Assembly: GCA_026982415.1 (NCBI GenBank)
Contig: JALSHE010000106.1
Location: forward strand, 62,001-126,000
Direction: 5' to 3'
DNA length: 64,000 nt
From: Robiginitomaculum sp.
GTDB lineage: Bacteria; Pseudomonadota; Alphaproteobacteria; Caulobacterales; Maricaulaceae
The stretch's first letter is position 1. Each line of letters begins with the position of its first letter. A program made the translations under genes and the position numbers. Shown in pieces: positions 42,947-51,249 of this stretch. The notes beneath the pieces are model-generated. The model made no database searches and had not been told where the DNA came from. It saw only the letters and a list, made by a program, of their open reading frames with translations.

Positions 42947-45900
42947 CTATTCTACATTAAATGTGAATTTGGTCTCATGACCTTCACTGGTCACGGCTTT
43001 GCCGTCTACGGTCTTTGCTGAAAAAATTGCTTTTTCTGCAGCTTTTACGGCGGCTTTCTCAAAAGCTTTTTTGAAGCGACCAACACCCGAGCTTTCTTTG
43101 GCCATTGCATTCAGTACTGTGCCATTTGCATCTACATCATAAGAAACAAGTACAGTCGCAATTTTGTTGTGGCCACGGCGCTGGGCTACGGCAGGGTAGC
43201 GCGCAGCTGCCGCTTTGGTTTTCTTGGCGTCCACAATCAATTCAGGTGCCAGTTCCGGTTCGGACTCGACAAGTGTTGCAATAGTTACTTCAGCAGGCGT
43301 CAGGCTGGCTTCCAGTGTTGGTTGTTCATTAACAATTTCCGGCTCCGGCACCAAAGGCTCTACGGCAATTCTTGTATTGTTCAATTCTTCCAAAAGAGAT
43401 GCCGTGACTTTATTGTTTGTTTCCAAGCCAAATAATTGTTGATACTGGTTCATAGCGGCAATAGTGGGGCCGTCCATTTTTCCGCTAGCTTCGCCCGCAT
43501 AAAACCCGAGTGTCGCCAATTTTGTCTGGACATCTTTGGTGACTTGGGAAAATGGTATCGCGACAGGTTCAATGTTTGCGGTTGGAATGGCGCGCGGCTC
43601 TACGTTCAGTACGGCGGCAGGAATGGTTACTTTAACGGGACGGCGTTTTTTTGGTAAGCGGGTCGATGCAACTTGCACCGGTTTTTTCTCGACTGTTTTT
43701 TCAAATTTAACTGTGCTTTCGCCCCATTTTCGCGCCGGAATATTGGTAATATTGGCGACGAGAACCGGTGTGATTTGTTTTGTGGGAAGCTCTTTTATAG
43801 CAAGCACTTCTGTTGCTGCGACAAAGTTTTCACCCTTAGCATCGAGTGTAACCTTTGCAGCCATTGTAGGCTCTGTGGGCAATTCAGAAGGTAATACGAT
43901 AGGGGTTACAGTCTGCGCCGTAATGGTCGCAGGCAAAACGGCTTGCGTGTTGATACGTGTTTTTTCCGTGCTTGCAGTTGTTGTCGTCCCTGACCGCGAC
44001 GCGTTAGAGGCGATGACACCAATGCTGGCTACGGATAACAACAACACGGCAGACAATCCCACGACCGCTTTGCGGCTTAAGCCGCTTTCGTCATCAGCAT
44101 CTGCATCATCTTCGAATTTTTCCAGGTCGCTTTCTTCAGTTTCACTGACTAATTTCACGGCAGGTTTTTGCGAATTATCAACCTTGGCCACTGGCTTTGC
44201 AATGGTTCCAGGTTCAATAACTTGTTCAATTTTTTTTTCGGAAGCTGCTGGGGCATTATCGTCAGCGCTCACATCCTCGGTACGGGCGGCCTTATCACTT
44301 ATAGCTTCATTAATAGCTATGTCGACTTCTTCTTTACGACTAAACAACCCTTTGAGCTTTGACATGACGCTGTCTGAATGATCTTCCGTATTTACTTCCA
44401 TCACCAGAGCGGCTCCACCCAGACCACTGGCCAGCGCTGCCGCTTTCTTAAATGGCACACTTGAAATTTTTGTATCCATTTTTAAAATATCGACTATTTT
44501 GTCAACATTGTCCGGCGTGATTTTTTGAGCTTTCAAATGCTTGATCCGAGCGCGCATTTGCTTGGCCACATCACGGGCCGTTTCAAGATTGGATTGGTTG
44601 TCGGCAATCAGACCGTCGGTTTGACGTAGCGCATTACCTGCTTCGGCGTGAATACTGCTTGCATCTTTCAAATTACCTTTCGCTGCACCGAGCGTATCAC
44701 GTACTTGCTCCAGCGTGGCGCGTGCAGATGCTCCGGCTGTTTCCGCTTGGGTTTTTTGCGCTTCCAAATCTTGCATTTGTTGCTGAGAAATTCCCAGATT
44801 GCGCCGCACATTTTGTGCCTCATCCTGTGCAGATTGCGATATGGCGCGTAATTCCACGGCTTTAGCCGCCGCTGCCTTCGCTGCTATTTCGGCGTCTGCC
44901 AAAGCAGATTTGGCTTTTTGCGCTGCGCTTGCCGTTTTAGCCGCCAGTTTTTGCTGTTCGGCCAGGGCTTTTTCGATTTTCTGCAACTCGTCCTTGGTTG
45001 TCTGCTCGATTTGTATTCGCTTGGATAAACCTTTTTCACTTTCTGACACTTTGCGTTCGGCCATTTCAAAGGTGCGTTTGGCTTGGCCTTTAATCTCCCC
45101 TTGGGATTTCACAAATTCTTTAGCTTTCTTGGCACGAACACTTAATTCTTGGGCTTGGTCTTCAAAGCTACGAATAGCCTCTTTTGTGTCTAAAAGTTCT
45201 GCGTTGATCCGCTTGATGTCAGCCCGGCGTTCTTCGTCTGCCTTGCGGGCCTGTTCTTCGCGTCGCGCAAGTTCGGCGCGGCGAGCCTCTTCGGCGAGGC
45301 GGGCTTCTTCAGCTTTACGTTTGGCTTCAATACGCTTCTCTTCTGCGATGCGGGCTAATTCGGCGAGGCGAGCTTCTTCGGCCAATCTGGCTTCTTCGGC
45401 GAGGCGCTCTGCTTCTATACGTTTTTCTTCGGCCAATTTTGCCGCTTCGGCTTTTGCCAAAGCCCGTTTTGCCCGCTCAGCATCCTGAATGCGTGCCTGC
45501 TCCATTTTATGTGCGGCTTCTGCCAGCCGTGCCGCCTCCAAGGCGCGCTCCTCTGCCGCTTGTTTTGCCTCTTGTGCGCGCATCATCTCCGCAGATGAAG
45601 CATCGGCAACCGCACGGGCTTCTTCGGCCAAGCGTTCAACTTCACTTTGTTGCGGCGCTTCAACCTTGCGGTTACCGCCAAAGCGACCAAACAATCCTCG
45701 TTTGGCTGTTGTGTTGGCTACGTCTGCTAAACTGTTTGTGGCGGAAGGCGCGCCGGATGTAGCCCAAACAATACTCTGTTCAAAACTCAGGCTAGGAATT
45801 TTCAAAGAAACCTTGTCGCCCGCATTGATAGATGCTGCAAATATATCAGGTATGGTGAACCGCGTTACATTTCCCTCGATTTCACTATCCAGCAATGTGC

Positions 45901-46051
45901 TTTTCTCGGATTGGCTCCACCCGGTTGGGGATAACCATTCATTGCCGTTCTTGCACAACTTCACCATAGTCTGCGAACTATCAGCTTGTGCTTCAACTAA
46001 AATTGCCGTGCTATTCTCTGCTTGTTTCATGTTTCCACCCGTACTCGCCAT
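42947..46051 (-). CDS. Chimeric envelope protein: coiled coil, one TM, PG-binding and TonB C-terminal domains
   Basis: This encodes 1034 residues (numbering from ATG 46051, which has GGGG eight bases upstream; an ATG at 46069 has no such site). Residues about 15-100 form a small beta-rich domain without a signal peptide. Residues 136-510 are a long charged coiled coil with repeats such as RLAEEARLAEEARLAE. Residues 510-655 are an acidic linker, and about 662-684 form a membrane span preceded by SRK, so the coiled coil is cytoplasmic. A proline-rich periplasmic spacer follows. A peptidoglycan-binding domain spans about 836-890 (VQTKLATLGFYAGEASGKMDGPTIAAMNQYQ), and a TonB-type C-terminal domain spans 947-1034. 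No family I know has this order; it may span from cytoplasm to wall or outer membrane. Confidence 0.75.
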   Translation of the reverse strand: MASTGGNMKQAENSTAILVEAQADSSQTMVKLCKNGNEWLSPTGWSQSEKSTLLDSEIEGNVTRFTIPDIFAASINAGDKVSLKIPSLSFEQSIVWATSGAPSATNSLADVANTTAKRGLFGRFGGNRKVEAPQQSEVERLAEEARAVADASSAEMMRAQEAKQAAEERALEAARLAEAAHKMEQARIQDAERAKRALAKAEAAKLAEEKRIEAERLAEEARLAEEARLAELARIAEEKRIEAKRKAEEARLAEEARRAELARREEQARKADEERRADIKRINAELLDTKEAIRSFEDQAQELSVRAKKAKEFVKSQGEIKGQAKRTFEMAERKVSESEKGLSKRIQIEQTTKDELQKIEKALAEQQKLAAKTASAAQKAKSALADAEIAAKAAAAKAVELRAISQSAQDEAQNVRRNLGISQQQMQDLEAQKTQAETAGASARATLEQVRDTLGAAKGNLKDASSIHAEAGNALRQTDGLIADNQSNLETARDVAKQMRARIKHLKAQKITPDNVDKIVDILKMDTKISSVPFKKAAALASGLGGAALVMEVNTEDHSDSVMSKLKGLFSRKEEVDIAINEAISDKAARTEDVSADDNAPAASEKKIEQVIEPGTIAKPVAKVDNSQKPAVKLVSETEESDLEKFEDDADADDESGLSRKAVVGLSAVLLLSVASIGVIASNASRSGTTTTASTEKTRINTQAVLPATITAQTVTPIVLPSELPTEPTMAAKVTLDAKGENFVAATEVLAIKELPTKQITPVLVANITNIPARKWGESTVKFEKTVEKKPVQVASTRLPKKRRPVKVTIPAAVLNVEPRAIPTANIEPVAIPFSQVTKDVQTKLATLGFYAGEASGKMDGPTIAAMNQYQQLFGLETNNKVTASLLEELNNTRIAVEPLVPEPEIVNEQPTLEASLTPAEVTIATLVESEPELAPELIVDAKKTKAAAARYPAVAQRRGHNKIATVLVSYDVDANGTVLNAMAKESSGVGRFKKAFEKAAVKAAEKAIFSAKTVDGKAVTSEGHETKFTFNVE

Positions 46052-46403
46052 AATAATATCCCCGCTCATTATTTTTTGTAATTTTGCTTATCCCAAAGCT
46101 AAAAATCCCAAAGTTAAAAATCCCGCTAAAACCCCAGTGCTAAAAACGCATTTAATAAAATTTGTTATTTAACCACACGGAAAGGCTCTAGTAATTTCCC
46201 CTATGACAGGATGTTAACCTTTTGTTTACATTATTACCAGTCACTTAATAGATTTTTAGTGCTGCGGCTTGTGGATAATATTGTACCGCGTTGATTGCCT
46301 GCGCATTCTTACCAAGATTTCATGCAATTGGCTGAAATGTTCAGGTTTCTCTCAGGCTATTTGGTTTATATATTGGTCAATATTGAAGTTCAAGGAGACC
46401 AAA
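46052..46403. promoter_or_regulatory. Intergenic region between divergent chimera and DUF3108 genes
   Basis: This 352-base AT-rich gap shows no credible gene. It contains the 15-bp tandem repeat at 46091-46120 and TTAACC sites near 46169 and 46213, which resemble CtrA half-sites. Promoters for both genes must lie here; I could not fix their positions. Confidence 0.4.
46091..46120. repeat. Tandem 15-bp repeat upstream of the chimeric gene
   Basis: TCCCAAAGCTAAAAA is followed directly by TCCCAAAGTTAAAAA, with one mismatch. Further degenerate units with GCTAAAA follow to about 46148. It lies in the probable leader or promoter of the minus-strand gene starting at 46051. Confidence 0.75.
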
Positions 46404-47249
46404 ATGAAGAAAACGACTTTTAAAAAAATGTTGGCCACTACTGTAACGGCGGGGCTTATTAGCTTGCCTATAGCCTTGCCAATAAGTTCTTACGCCCAAC
46501 AGGGCGAATCGGTTACACCAAGTACGACGACAAAGACTGTGGCTTTGGATGTCAAACTTAAAGGTTATGTTTTTGGCTTGCGGGTTATGAAGGCCAATAT
46601 TTCAGGTCAGTTTACGCAAGATTCGTATGCCTTACGCGCAGACTTGTTCACATCAGGCCTCGGGGCATTTCTCAAGAAATTTCAAATTTGGTCAACCACC
46701 ACAGGTCAAATTAACGAAAGTGGTTTGCGGCCTGTGCAACACATTCAGCAAAACATGGATAAGAAAAACCGCCGCGTAGAAATGAGCTACGGCGAGACGG
46801 CTGTAGATATTTCAATTGTACCGCCCTTAGGGTCCCAAGGTAAACCACCTGCAACTCTCAAACAAAGGTTTGAAAGCGATGATACCCTAAGCGCCTTATT
46901 AAATATGATGATGCGCGGTTACAGGTTTACCGACGAACCGTGCACGGGCACTGTGCCTGTATTTGATTCCAAGCAACATTATTTGTTGCGCATGGAAAGG
47001 GATGGTAGCAGACGCATCAAGCAAAAAGGCTATAAAGGCGATACGGTCAAATGTAAGGTTTATTATGTCCCTGTCTCTGGCTTTGATCCCGAAGACCTGC
47101 CGAGCGCGGAGGAGGCTGCAGCACCTATCATCATTTATCTGGCGCCATTTGACGAGGCAGGTCTGTATGTCCCTGTGCGGATGACCTATAAAATCAGTTT
47201 TTTCAAAGCCGTTATCAAAGCGCGGGAAATTACGGTACGCCAGCAATAG
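46404..47249 (+). CDS. DUF3108 domain periplasmic protein
   Basis: This encodes 281 residues. ATG 46404 has AAGGAG seven bases upstream; an in-frame start at 46269 is rejected. A signal peptide ends near SSYAQQ (about residue 29). The body matches DUF3108: VKLKGYVFGLRVMKANISGQF, an FQIWSTTTGQINESGLRPVQH strand pair and a final KISFFKAVIKAREITVRQ. DUF3108 proteins are periplasmic beta-rich proteins of unresolved function. One cysteine pair (DEPCTG, TVKCKV) may form a disulfide. It is divergent from the chimeric TonB gene, so the two may share control. Confidence 0.82.
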   Translation: MKKTTFKKMLATTVTAGLISLPIALPISSYAQQGESVTPSTTTKTVALDVKLKGYVFGLRVMKANISGQFTQDSYALRADLFTSGLGAFLKKFQIWSTTTGQINESGLRPVQHIQQNMDKKNRRVEMSYGETAVDISIVPPLGSQGKPPATLKQRFESDDTLSALLNMMMRGYRFTDEPCTGTVPVFDSKQHYLLRMERDGSRRIKQKGYKGDTVKCKVYYVPVSGFDPEDLPSAEEAAAPIIIYLAPFDEAGLYVPVRMTYKISFFKAVIKAREITVRQQ

Positions 47250-47303
47250 CGTAAGAGAATGTGGTGGGCTAGGCACATCCTAATAAGAAACTTTGCCGCA
47301 GTG

Positions 47304-47717
47304 TTAACCGCCTAAACTGACGCCGCCCAATTGGTATCTGATGAGGACCCGGCAATGCTTTAGGGGTTCCGCTGGCGGGTGGAACTGCCATTTTTTGGCA
47401 GCCGCTTTTGTATTGCCGCCGAACATGCCTGCGGGTAGGGAGCGCTCAACGCGGACATTTTGTGTTGCGCCGCTGGCATCGACATCTAGGCGTAAAATGA
47501 CCCAGCCTTGGCGGCCTGTGCGAAATGCGCGGCGTGGATAATTGGGGAGTTCAAAATTAATGGCTGCCAATTTTTCGCCGCCGATACAATCATCCGGATT
47601 GGCATAGCCTTTGACCCATGGGTCGGGCGGATAGTCGGATTTGGGCATGAACGGTTTGCTGGCACAGCCCGATAATAAAGCGGATAAGCCGAGCGCCGAA
47701 AATATCAATGCGCGCAT
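47304..47717 (-). CDS. Lipoprotein with TonB C-terminal domain
   Basis: This encodes 137 residues. The signal peptide ends in the lipobox LLSGCAS (about residue 18). The rest is a short spacer and a TonB C-terminal-like domain (NYPRRAFRTGRQGWVILRLDVDASGATQNVRVERS, AAAKKWQFHPPAEP). There is no ExbB/ExbD-type membrane helix, so it is not a standard energy transducer. Its start codon overlaps the ptsH stop (TAATG at 47715-47719), so it is translated as part of the EIIA-HPr operon. Two cysteines (DDCIGG, KHCRVL) could pair. Confidence 0.75.
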   Translation of the reverse strand: MRALIFSALGLSALLSGCASKPFMPKSDYPPDPWVKGYANPDDCIGGEKLAAINFELPNYPRRAFRTGRQGWVILRLDVDASGATQNVRVERSLPAGMFGGNTKAAAKKWQFHPPAEPLKHCRVLIRYQLGGVSLGG

Positions 47718-48061
47718 TATTCTGTCTCGCCAAATTTGTCTTCTACCAATGCGGCGAGAGCTTTAATTGCTGCATCAGCGTCGGGGCCGTGGGCGGTGAT
47801 TGATATATCTTCCCCGCACGCCGACCCAAGCAAGAGTAGCTCCATAATACTGTCGCCAACAACGGTTTCTTGGCAGACATCATTGCAAGATGTAACCTCA
47901 ATTTTAGCAGAAAAACTCTGCGCCATTGTGGCAAATTTAGCCGATGCACGTGCGTGGAGGCCGCGCTTGTTGCGCAATGTGACACGGGTGCTTTTCAGGT
48001 ACAGCGCCTCATGGGCGTCGTTTTTTTTAAGAGAGCTATTTGTGGACAGACTATTACGCAT
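47717..48061 (-). CDS. ptsH: HPr-family phosphocarrier protein
   Basis: This 114-residue HPr has about 20 extra N-terminal residues. The phosphohistidine is H36 in NKRGLHARASAKF. The regulatory serine position is kept as S71 in VVGDSIMELLLLGSACG. It receives phosphate from enzyme I and, with the EIIA of the next gene, forms a regulatory PTS branch without a sugar permease, as in other Alphaproteobacteria. The start ATG 48061 overlaps the EIIA stop; ATG 48076 is an alternative. No HPr kinase gene is in the operon. Confidence 0.88.
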   Translation of the reverse strand: MRNSLSTNSSLKKNDAHEALYLKSTRVTLRNKRGLHARASAKFATMAQSFSAKIEVTSCNDVCQETVVGDSIMELLLLGSACGEDISITAHGPDADAAIKALAALVEDKFGETE

Positions 48062-48464
48062 CCATTTCGCCGGCAATGACTTCGGAGGCTATAGCAATAT
48101 AATGGCGCCCCGCTTGCTTCGCTGTCTGGGCGGCCTCAGAGAGAGAAAGTTCGCGCCTAGCTTCGGAGAGTTTAATCAGCATCGGTAAATTAACGCCTGC
48201 CACAACCTCGACATTTTCGCGCCCAAGTAAAGAAATGGACAAATTGGACGGTGTGCCGCCGAACATATCTGTCAGCAACATAACGCCCTTGCCAGTGTCA
48301 GCGGATTTAACCGCCGCATGTACGGCATGACTGGCCAGTTCGAGATCGTCATCAGCGCCAATACAAACCGTGACAAATTGATCGAGCGGGCCGACCACAT
48401 GCTCTGTAGCTAGCTTAAGTTCGTCCGCCAAGCGTCCGTGGGTTACAATTACAAGTCCAATCAA
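48054..48464 (-). CDS. PTS EIIA component, mannose (EIIA-Man) family
   Basis: This encodes 136 residues. The phosphorylation site is H9 in LVIVTHGRLADEL, and the family block LLTDMFGGTPSNLSISLL is intact. No EIIB, EIIC or EIID is present, so its role is regulatory rather than transport. In related genomes it stands after chvI-chvG-hprK; here hprK is missing and chvG lies 80 bases upstream. Its stop overlaps the HPr start. Confidence 0.88.
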   Translation of the reverse strand: MIGLVIVTHGRLADELKLATEHVVGPLDQFVTVCIGADDDLELASHAVHAAVKSADTGKGVMLLTDMFGGTPSNLSISLLGRENVEVVAGVNLPMLIKLSEARRELSLSEAAQTAKQAGRHYIAIASEVIAGEMDA

Positions 48465-48544
48465 AGCAGTGCCTCACATTTACAATAAAACACTTAAACA
48501 AATTCTGGCGGCTATGAAAAGCGTTATTTGTGCATATCTTTACT

Positions 48545-50233
48545 CTATTTACGCTTCCGTTTATCTTGTGTTGAGATTTGCAAGGGCAAGGTCAATGTAA
48601 AACGCGCGCCTATTATTTCTCCGGCCTCGTCTTTGCGGTTAGATGCGACAATAGTGCCGCCGTGAGCCGTCATAATCTGGCGGCAAATAGCAAGGCCAAG
48701 ACCGGAATGGTCACCAAAGGCAGTCCCTTTCGGGCGCTGGGTGTAGAACCGTTTGAAAATCATTTCTAGGTCATCATTGGGGATACCAGGGCCGTCGTCG
48801 TCTATGGTGATAATCGCCTTGTCGCTGTTCTCATTTGCGCTACGCTCGAATGCGAGCCGCACACTGGCGGTTCTATCATCAGGCGAGAAAGTTAAAGCAT
48901 TGTCGACTAGATTTCGCAGAACCTGACCCAGAGAGTTTTCGAGGGCTTGTATGATCACCGGGTTGTCTTGATCTTTCTCGGTCGTTTGCACGACATCTAC
49001 AACAACTTCCCGGCGGGTCTGGGTGTAAAAATCTGTGATGTCCGACAGGAATTTATGCAAATCCAATGGCTCTGCTTTTTCTTTGGCCAGTGCCGCATCC
49101 ATGCGTGAGGCTTTGGAAATATCTGTAATCAACCTATCCATACGCGATACATCGTTCTCAATAATGTCGATCAGTTTGTTGCGGCGCTCGTCGGTTTTGG
49201 AGCCGCGCAAGGTTTCGCTGGCAGAACGCAAGGATGTTAGCGGGTTTTTAATCTCGTGGGCAACATCGGCGGCAAATTTTGCGATGTCATCAATGCGTGT
49301 ATATAGTCCTTCGGTCATTTCGCGCAGGACGATAGACAGATCACCTATTTCGTCGCGTCGGTCAGACAAATCCGGAATGACATCGCGTTTATCGGAAGAC
49401 CGCACGACTTGTTCAGCAGCTCTGGCGAGGCGCCTGATCGGCAATGCGATAAACAGGGTTAGAGACAAGGCAGACAAGATAGAGGCAATAATGGCAATTA
49501 AGATAATCGGGGTTAGGCCTTGGCGTTGAGAGGCCAAGATCGTATCCACGTCATGGGTCTCGAATACCAGAGCGCCTTGAATGTCTTCCACCCGTTTAAC
49601 AGGCATAACCACCGCAACGATTAGTTTTTTATCTTCATATTGTTCACCTGAAACTGTGGTGCCGAGTAGCGCCGATTTAATGTCGCGCTCCAAATGTCGC
49701 TGCTTTTCTTCACGGTTTTTTCGAAAAACCCGCCAATCGTTGATCCATTCATCACTCCATGATTGTAGGCGCACCCACCAGACTTCTTTGGGTTCAAGAG
49801 GTTCAGAATTGCTTGTGATGGGGTCAAGTTGTCCAATTTCGACACTATCGTCGAGCAAATCACTGTCTGCAACCAAGGCGCCATTTCTATCATATAGCCG
49901 GATACGGGCTTTGTCGGGCATTTCTATCCGCGCTACAATGCGCCGCGCTTCAACCTCGTCTAACGCGGCCATCGCTCCCAAACCGGTGGCTTCATCGCCT
50001 AGCAAATTTGCTATGAGACGAGATTGGGAATGTAGATTGTCGATCTTGGCATCAATCAGACCGCGCGAAAATTGATTCATTGTCAGAGCGCCTGCGATCA
50101 GAATAATCAGACCAAGAAGGTTGGCTAAAAAAATCATCCTGGTCAGGGTCGAGAACATAATAAAGCGGCGCACCCCGCGTGCGCGTTTGCGCGTGGCTAG
50201 AAATTTCAACCGTGATTTCTTGGCAGAAGCCAT
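48545..50233 (-). CDS. chvG: Sensor histidine kinase ChvG
   Basis: This 562-residue kinase has a basic cytoplasmic start, TM1 (about 32-52), a periplasmic sensor domain (about 53-238), TM2 (about 240-264) and HAMP. The phospho-histidine is H326 in DVAHEIKNPLTSLRSASE. ATPase boxes are NLVDNALTFSP, DDGPGIP and DHSGLGLAICRQIM. ChvG senses acid and cell-envelope stress and phosphorylates ChvI. It follows chvI by about 50 bases on the same strand and precedes the PTS genes. Confidence 0.92.
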   Translation of the reverse strand: MASAKKSRLKFLATRKRARGVRRFIMFSTLTRMIFLANLLGLIILIAGALTMNQFSRGLIDAKIDNLHSQSRLIANLLGDEATGLGAMAALDEVEARRIVARIEMPDKARIRLYDRNGALVADSDLLDDSVEIGQLDPITSNSEPLEPKEVWWVRLQSWSDEWINDWRVFRKNREEKQRHLERDIKSALLGTTVSGEQYEDKKLIVAVVMPVKRVEDIQGALVFETHDVDTILASQRQGLTPIILIAIIASILSALSLTLFIALPIRRLARAAEQVVRSSDKRDVIPDLSDRRDEIGDLSIVLREMTEGLYTRIDDIAKFAADVAHEIKNPLTSLRSASETLRGSKTDERRNKLIDIIENDVSRMDRLITDISKASRMDAALAKEKAEPLDLHKFLSDITDFYTQTRREVVVDVVQTTEKDQDNPVIIQALENSLGQVLRNLVDNALTFSPDDRTASVRLAFERSANENSDKAIITIDDDGPGIPNDDLEMIFKRFYTQRPKGTAFGDHSGLGLAICRQIMTAHGGTIVASNRKDEAGEIIGARFTLTLPLQISTQDKRKRK

Positions 50234-50286
50234 ATCAGCGTTCCTTTATCCCCTGTTCTATAGTAAACTCTATAGCAGACGGATAT

Positions 50287-50991
50287 TTACGCTTCCTTAT
50301 ATTTATAACCAATTCCGTATAGAGTTTCTATGCCGTCAAATTCTTTGTCGGATTTGCGGAATTTTTTGCGCAGGCGTTTAATGTGGCTGTCAATGGTGCG
50401 GTCGTCTACATAAACTTGGTCGTCATAAGCTATATCCATTAAATTATCACGACTTTTGACGTAACCTGGCCGTTTGGCCAGAGCGTGCAAGATTAAGAAT
50501 TCTGTGACGGTTAATCTAACTGGCTCCCCTTTCCATGAACAGGCATGGCGGTTTGGGTCGAGTAATAATTGCCCGCGTTTGATGACCGCATCATCACCAA
50601 CTTCAGGCATAGGAGTTTCGACACTACCAAGCTTGGCCCTGCGCAACACCGCTTTGATGCGCTCGCCGAGCAGTCTTTGGGAAAACGGTTTTGTTATATA
50701 GTCATCCGCGCCCATATTCAGTCCGAGCGCCTCGTCAAATTCGTCGTCCTTGGAGGTTAGAAATATTACTGGCATATTGGAGGTCTGGCGCAAACGACGC
50801 AAAAGCTCCATGCCGTCCATGCGCGGCATTTTTATATCGAACACGGCTATATCGACCGGATTTTTGCTCAGGGCTTCCAAAGCAGATGCGCCGTCGTGAT
50901 AGCATTTCACCGCATGCCCAGCGTCTTCCAAAAACATCGACACTGATGTTAAAATATTTTCGTCGTCGTCTACCAAAGCAATATTCGCCAT
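50287..50991 (-). CDS. chvI: Response regulator ChvI (OmpR family)
   Basis: This 234-residue protein has the receiver acidic pair in LVDDDENIL, phospho-aspartate D52 in [17 protein letters not shown] in VIFLTSKDD and K in YITKPFS. The C-terminal winged helix ends with [16 protein letters not shown] and GIGYKY. I start at ATG 50991 ([11 protein letters not shown]) with GGAG nine bases upstream; an ATG seven codons earlier is unlikely. With ChvG it controls envelope and outer-membrane genes, which fits the TonB and TPR genes around it, though targets are not shown. Confidence 0.94.
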   Translation of the reverse strand: MANIALVDDDENILTSVSMFLEDAGHAVKCYHDGASALEALSKNPVDIAVFDIKMPRMDGMELLRRLRQTSNMPVIFLTSKDDEFDEALGLNMGADDYITKPFSQRLLGERIKAVLRRAKLGSVETPMPEVGDDAVIKRGQLLLDPNRHACSWKGEPVRLTVTEFLILHALAKRPGYVKSRDNLMDIAYDDQVYVDDRTIDSHIKRLRKKFRKSDKEFDGIETLYGIGYKYKEA

Positions 50992-51249
50992 GAGGTCTCC
51001 AAAGTATTCCAAGGGTTACCAAGCAGTAAGGCAACCAAAGAGGTTAAGATTCGTTTTGTCACTGTAACGACCTGCCAGAGCCGCATCAAGTTCACAATAA
51101 CGCCTTTAAAAGCCTAATTGTGGCACGGTTATGGCGGAAAGCACGGTTTTGGCAGTTTTTGCCCATACTCAATGTCCAGGAAATTGGCTTTTAAGCTTGG
51201 TGTAAGGACGCGGTGCGTTATAAAGACATTTGGTTTTAATGGATTGCCA

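Noticed and set aside
43536-44381. Long plus-strand reading frame (281 codons) opposite the chimeric envelope gene
   Set aside because: It is an antisense shadow. The minus-strand gene has clear TonB and PG-binding domains, while this frame gives low-complexity Ser/Ala/Thr protein with no family features.
44799-45488. Plus-strand frame of 229 codons opposite the coiled-coil region
   Set aside because: The Ala/Ser/Arg-rich repeats only mirror the Glu/Ala/Arg heptads of the real gene on the other strand.
42947-46051. Simple TolA or TonB assignment
   Set aside because: The coiled coil lies before the membrane span and a peptidoglycan-binding domain is present, so neither name fits the architecture.
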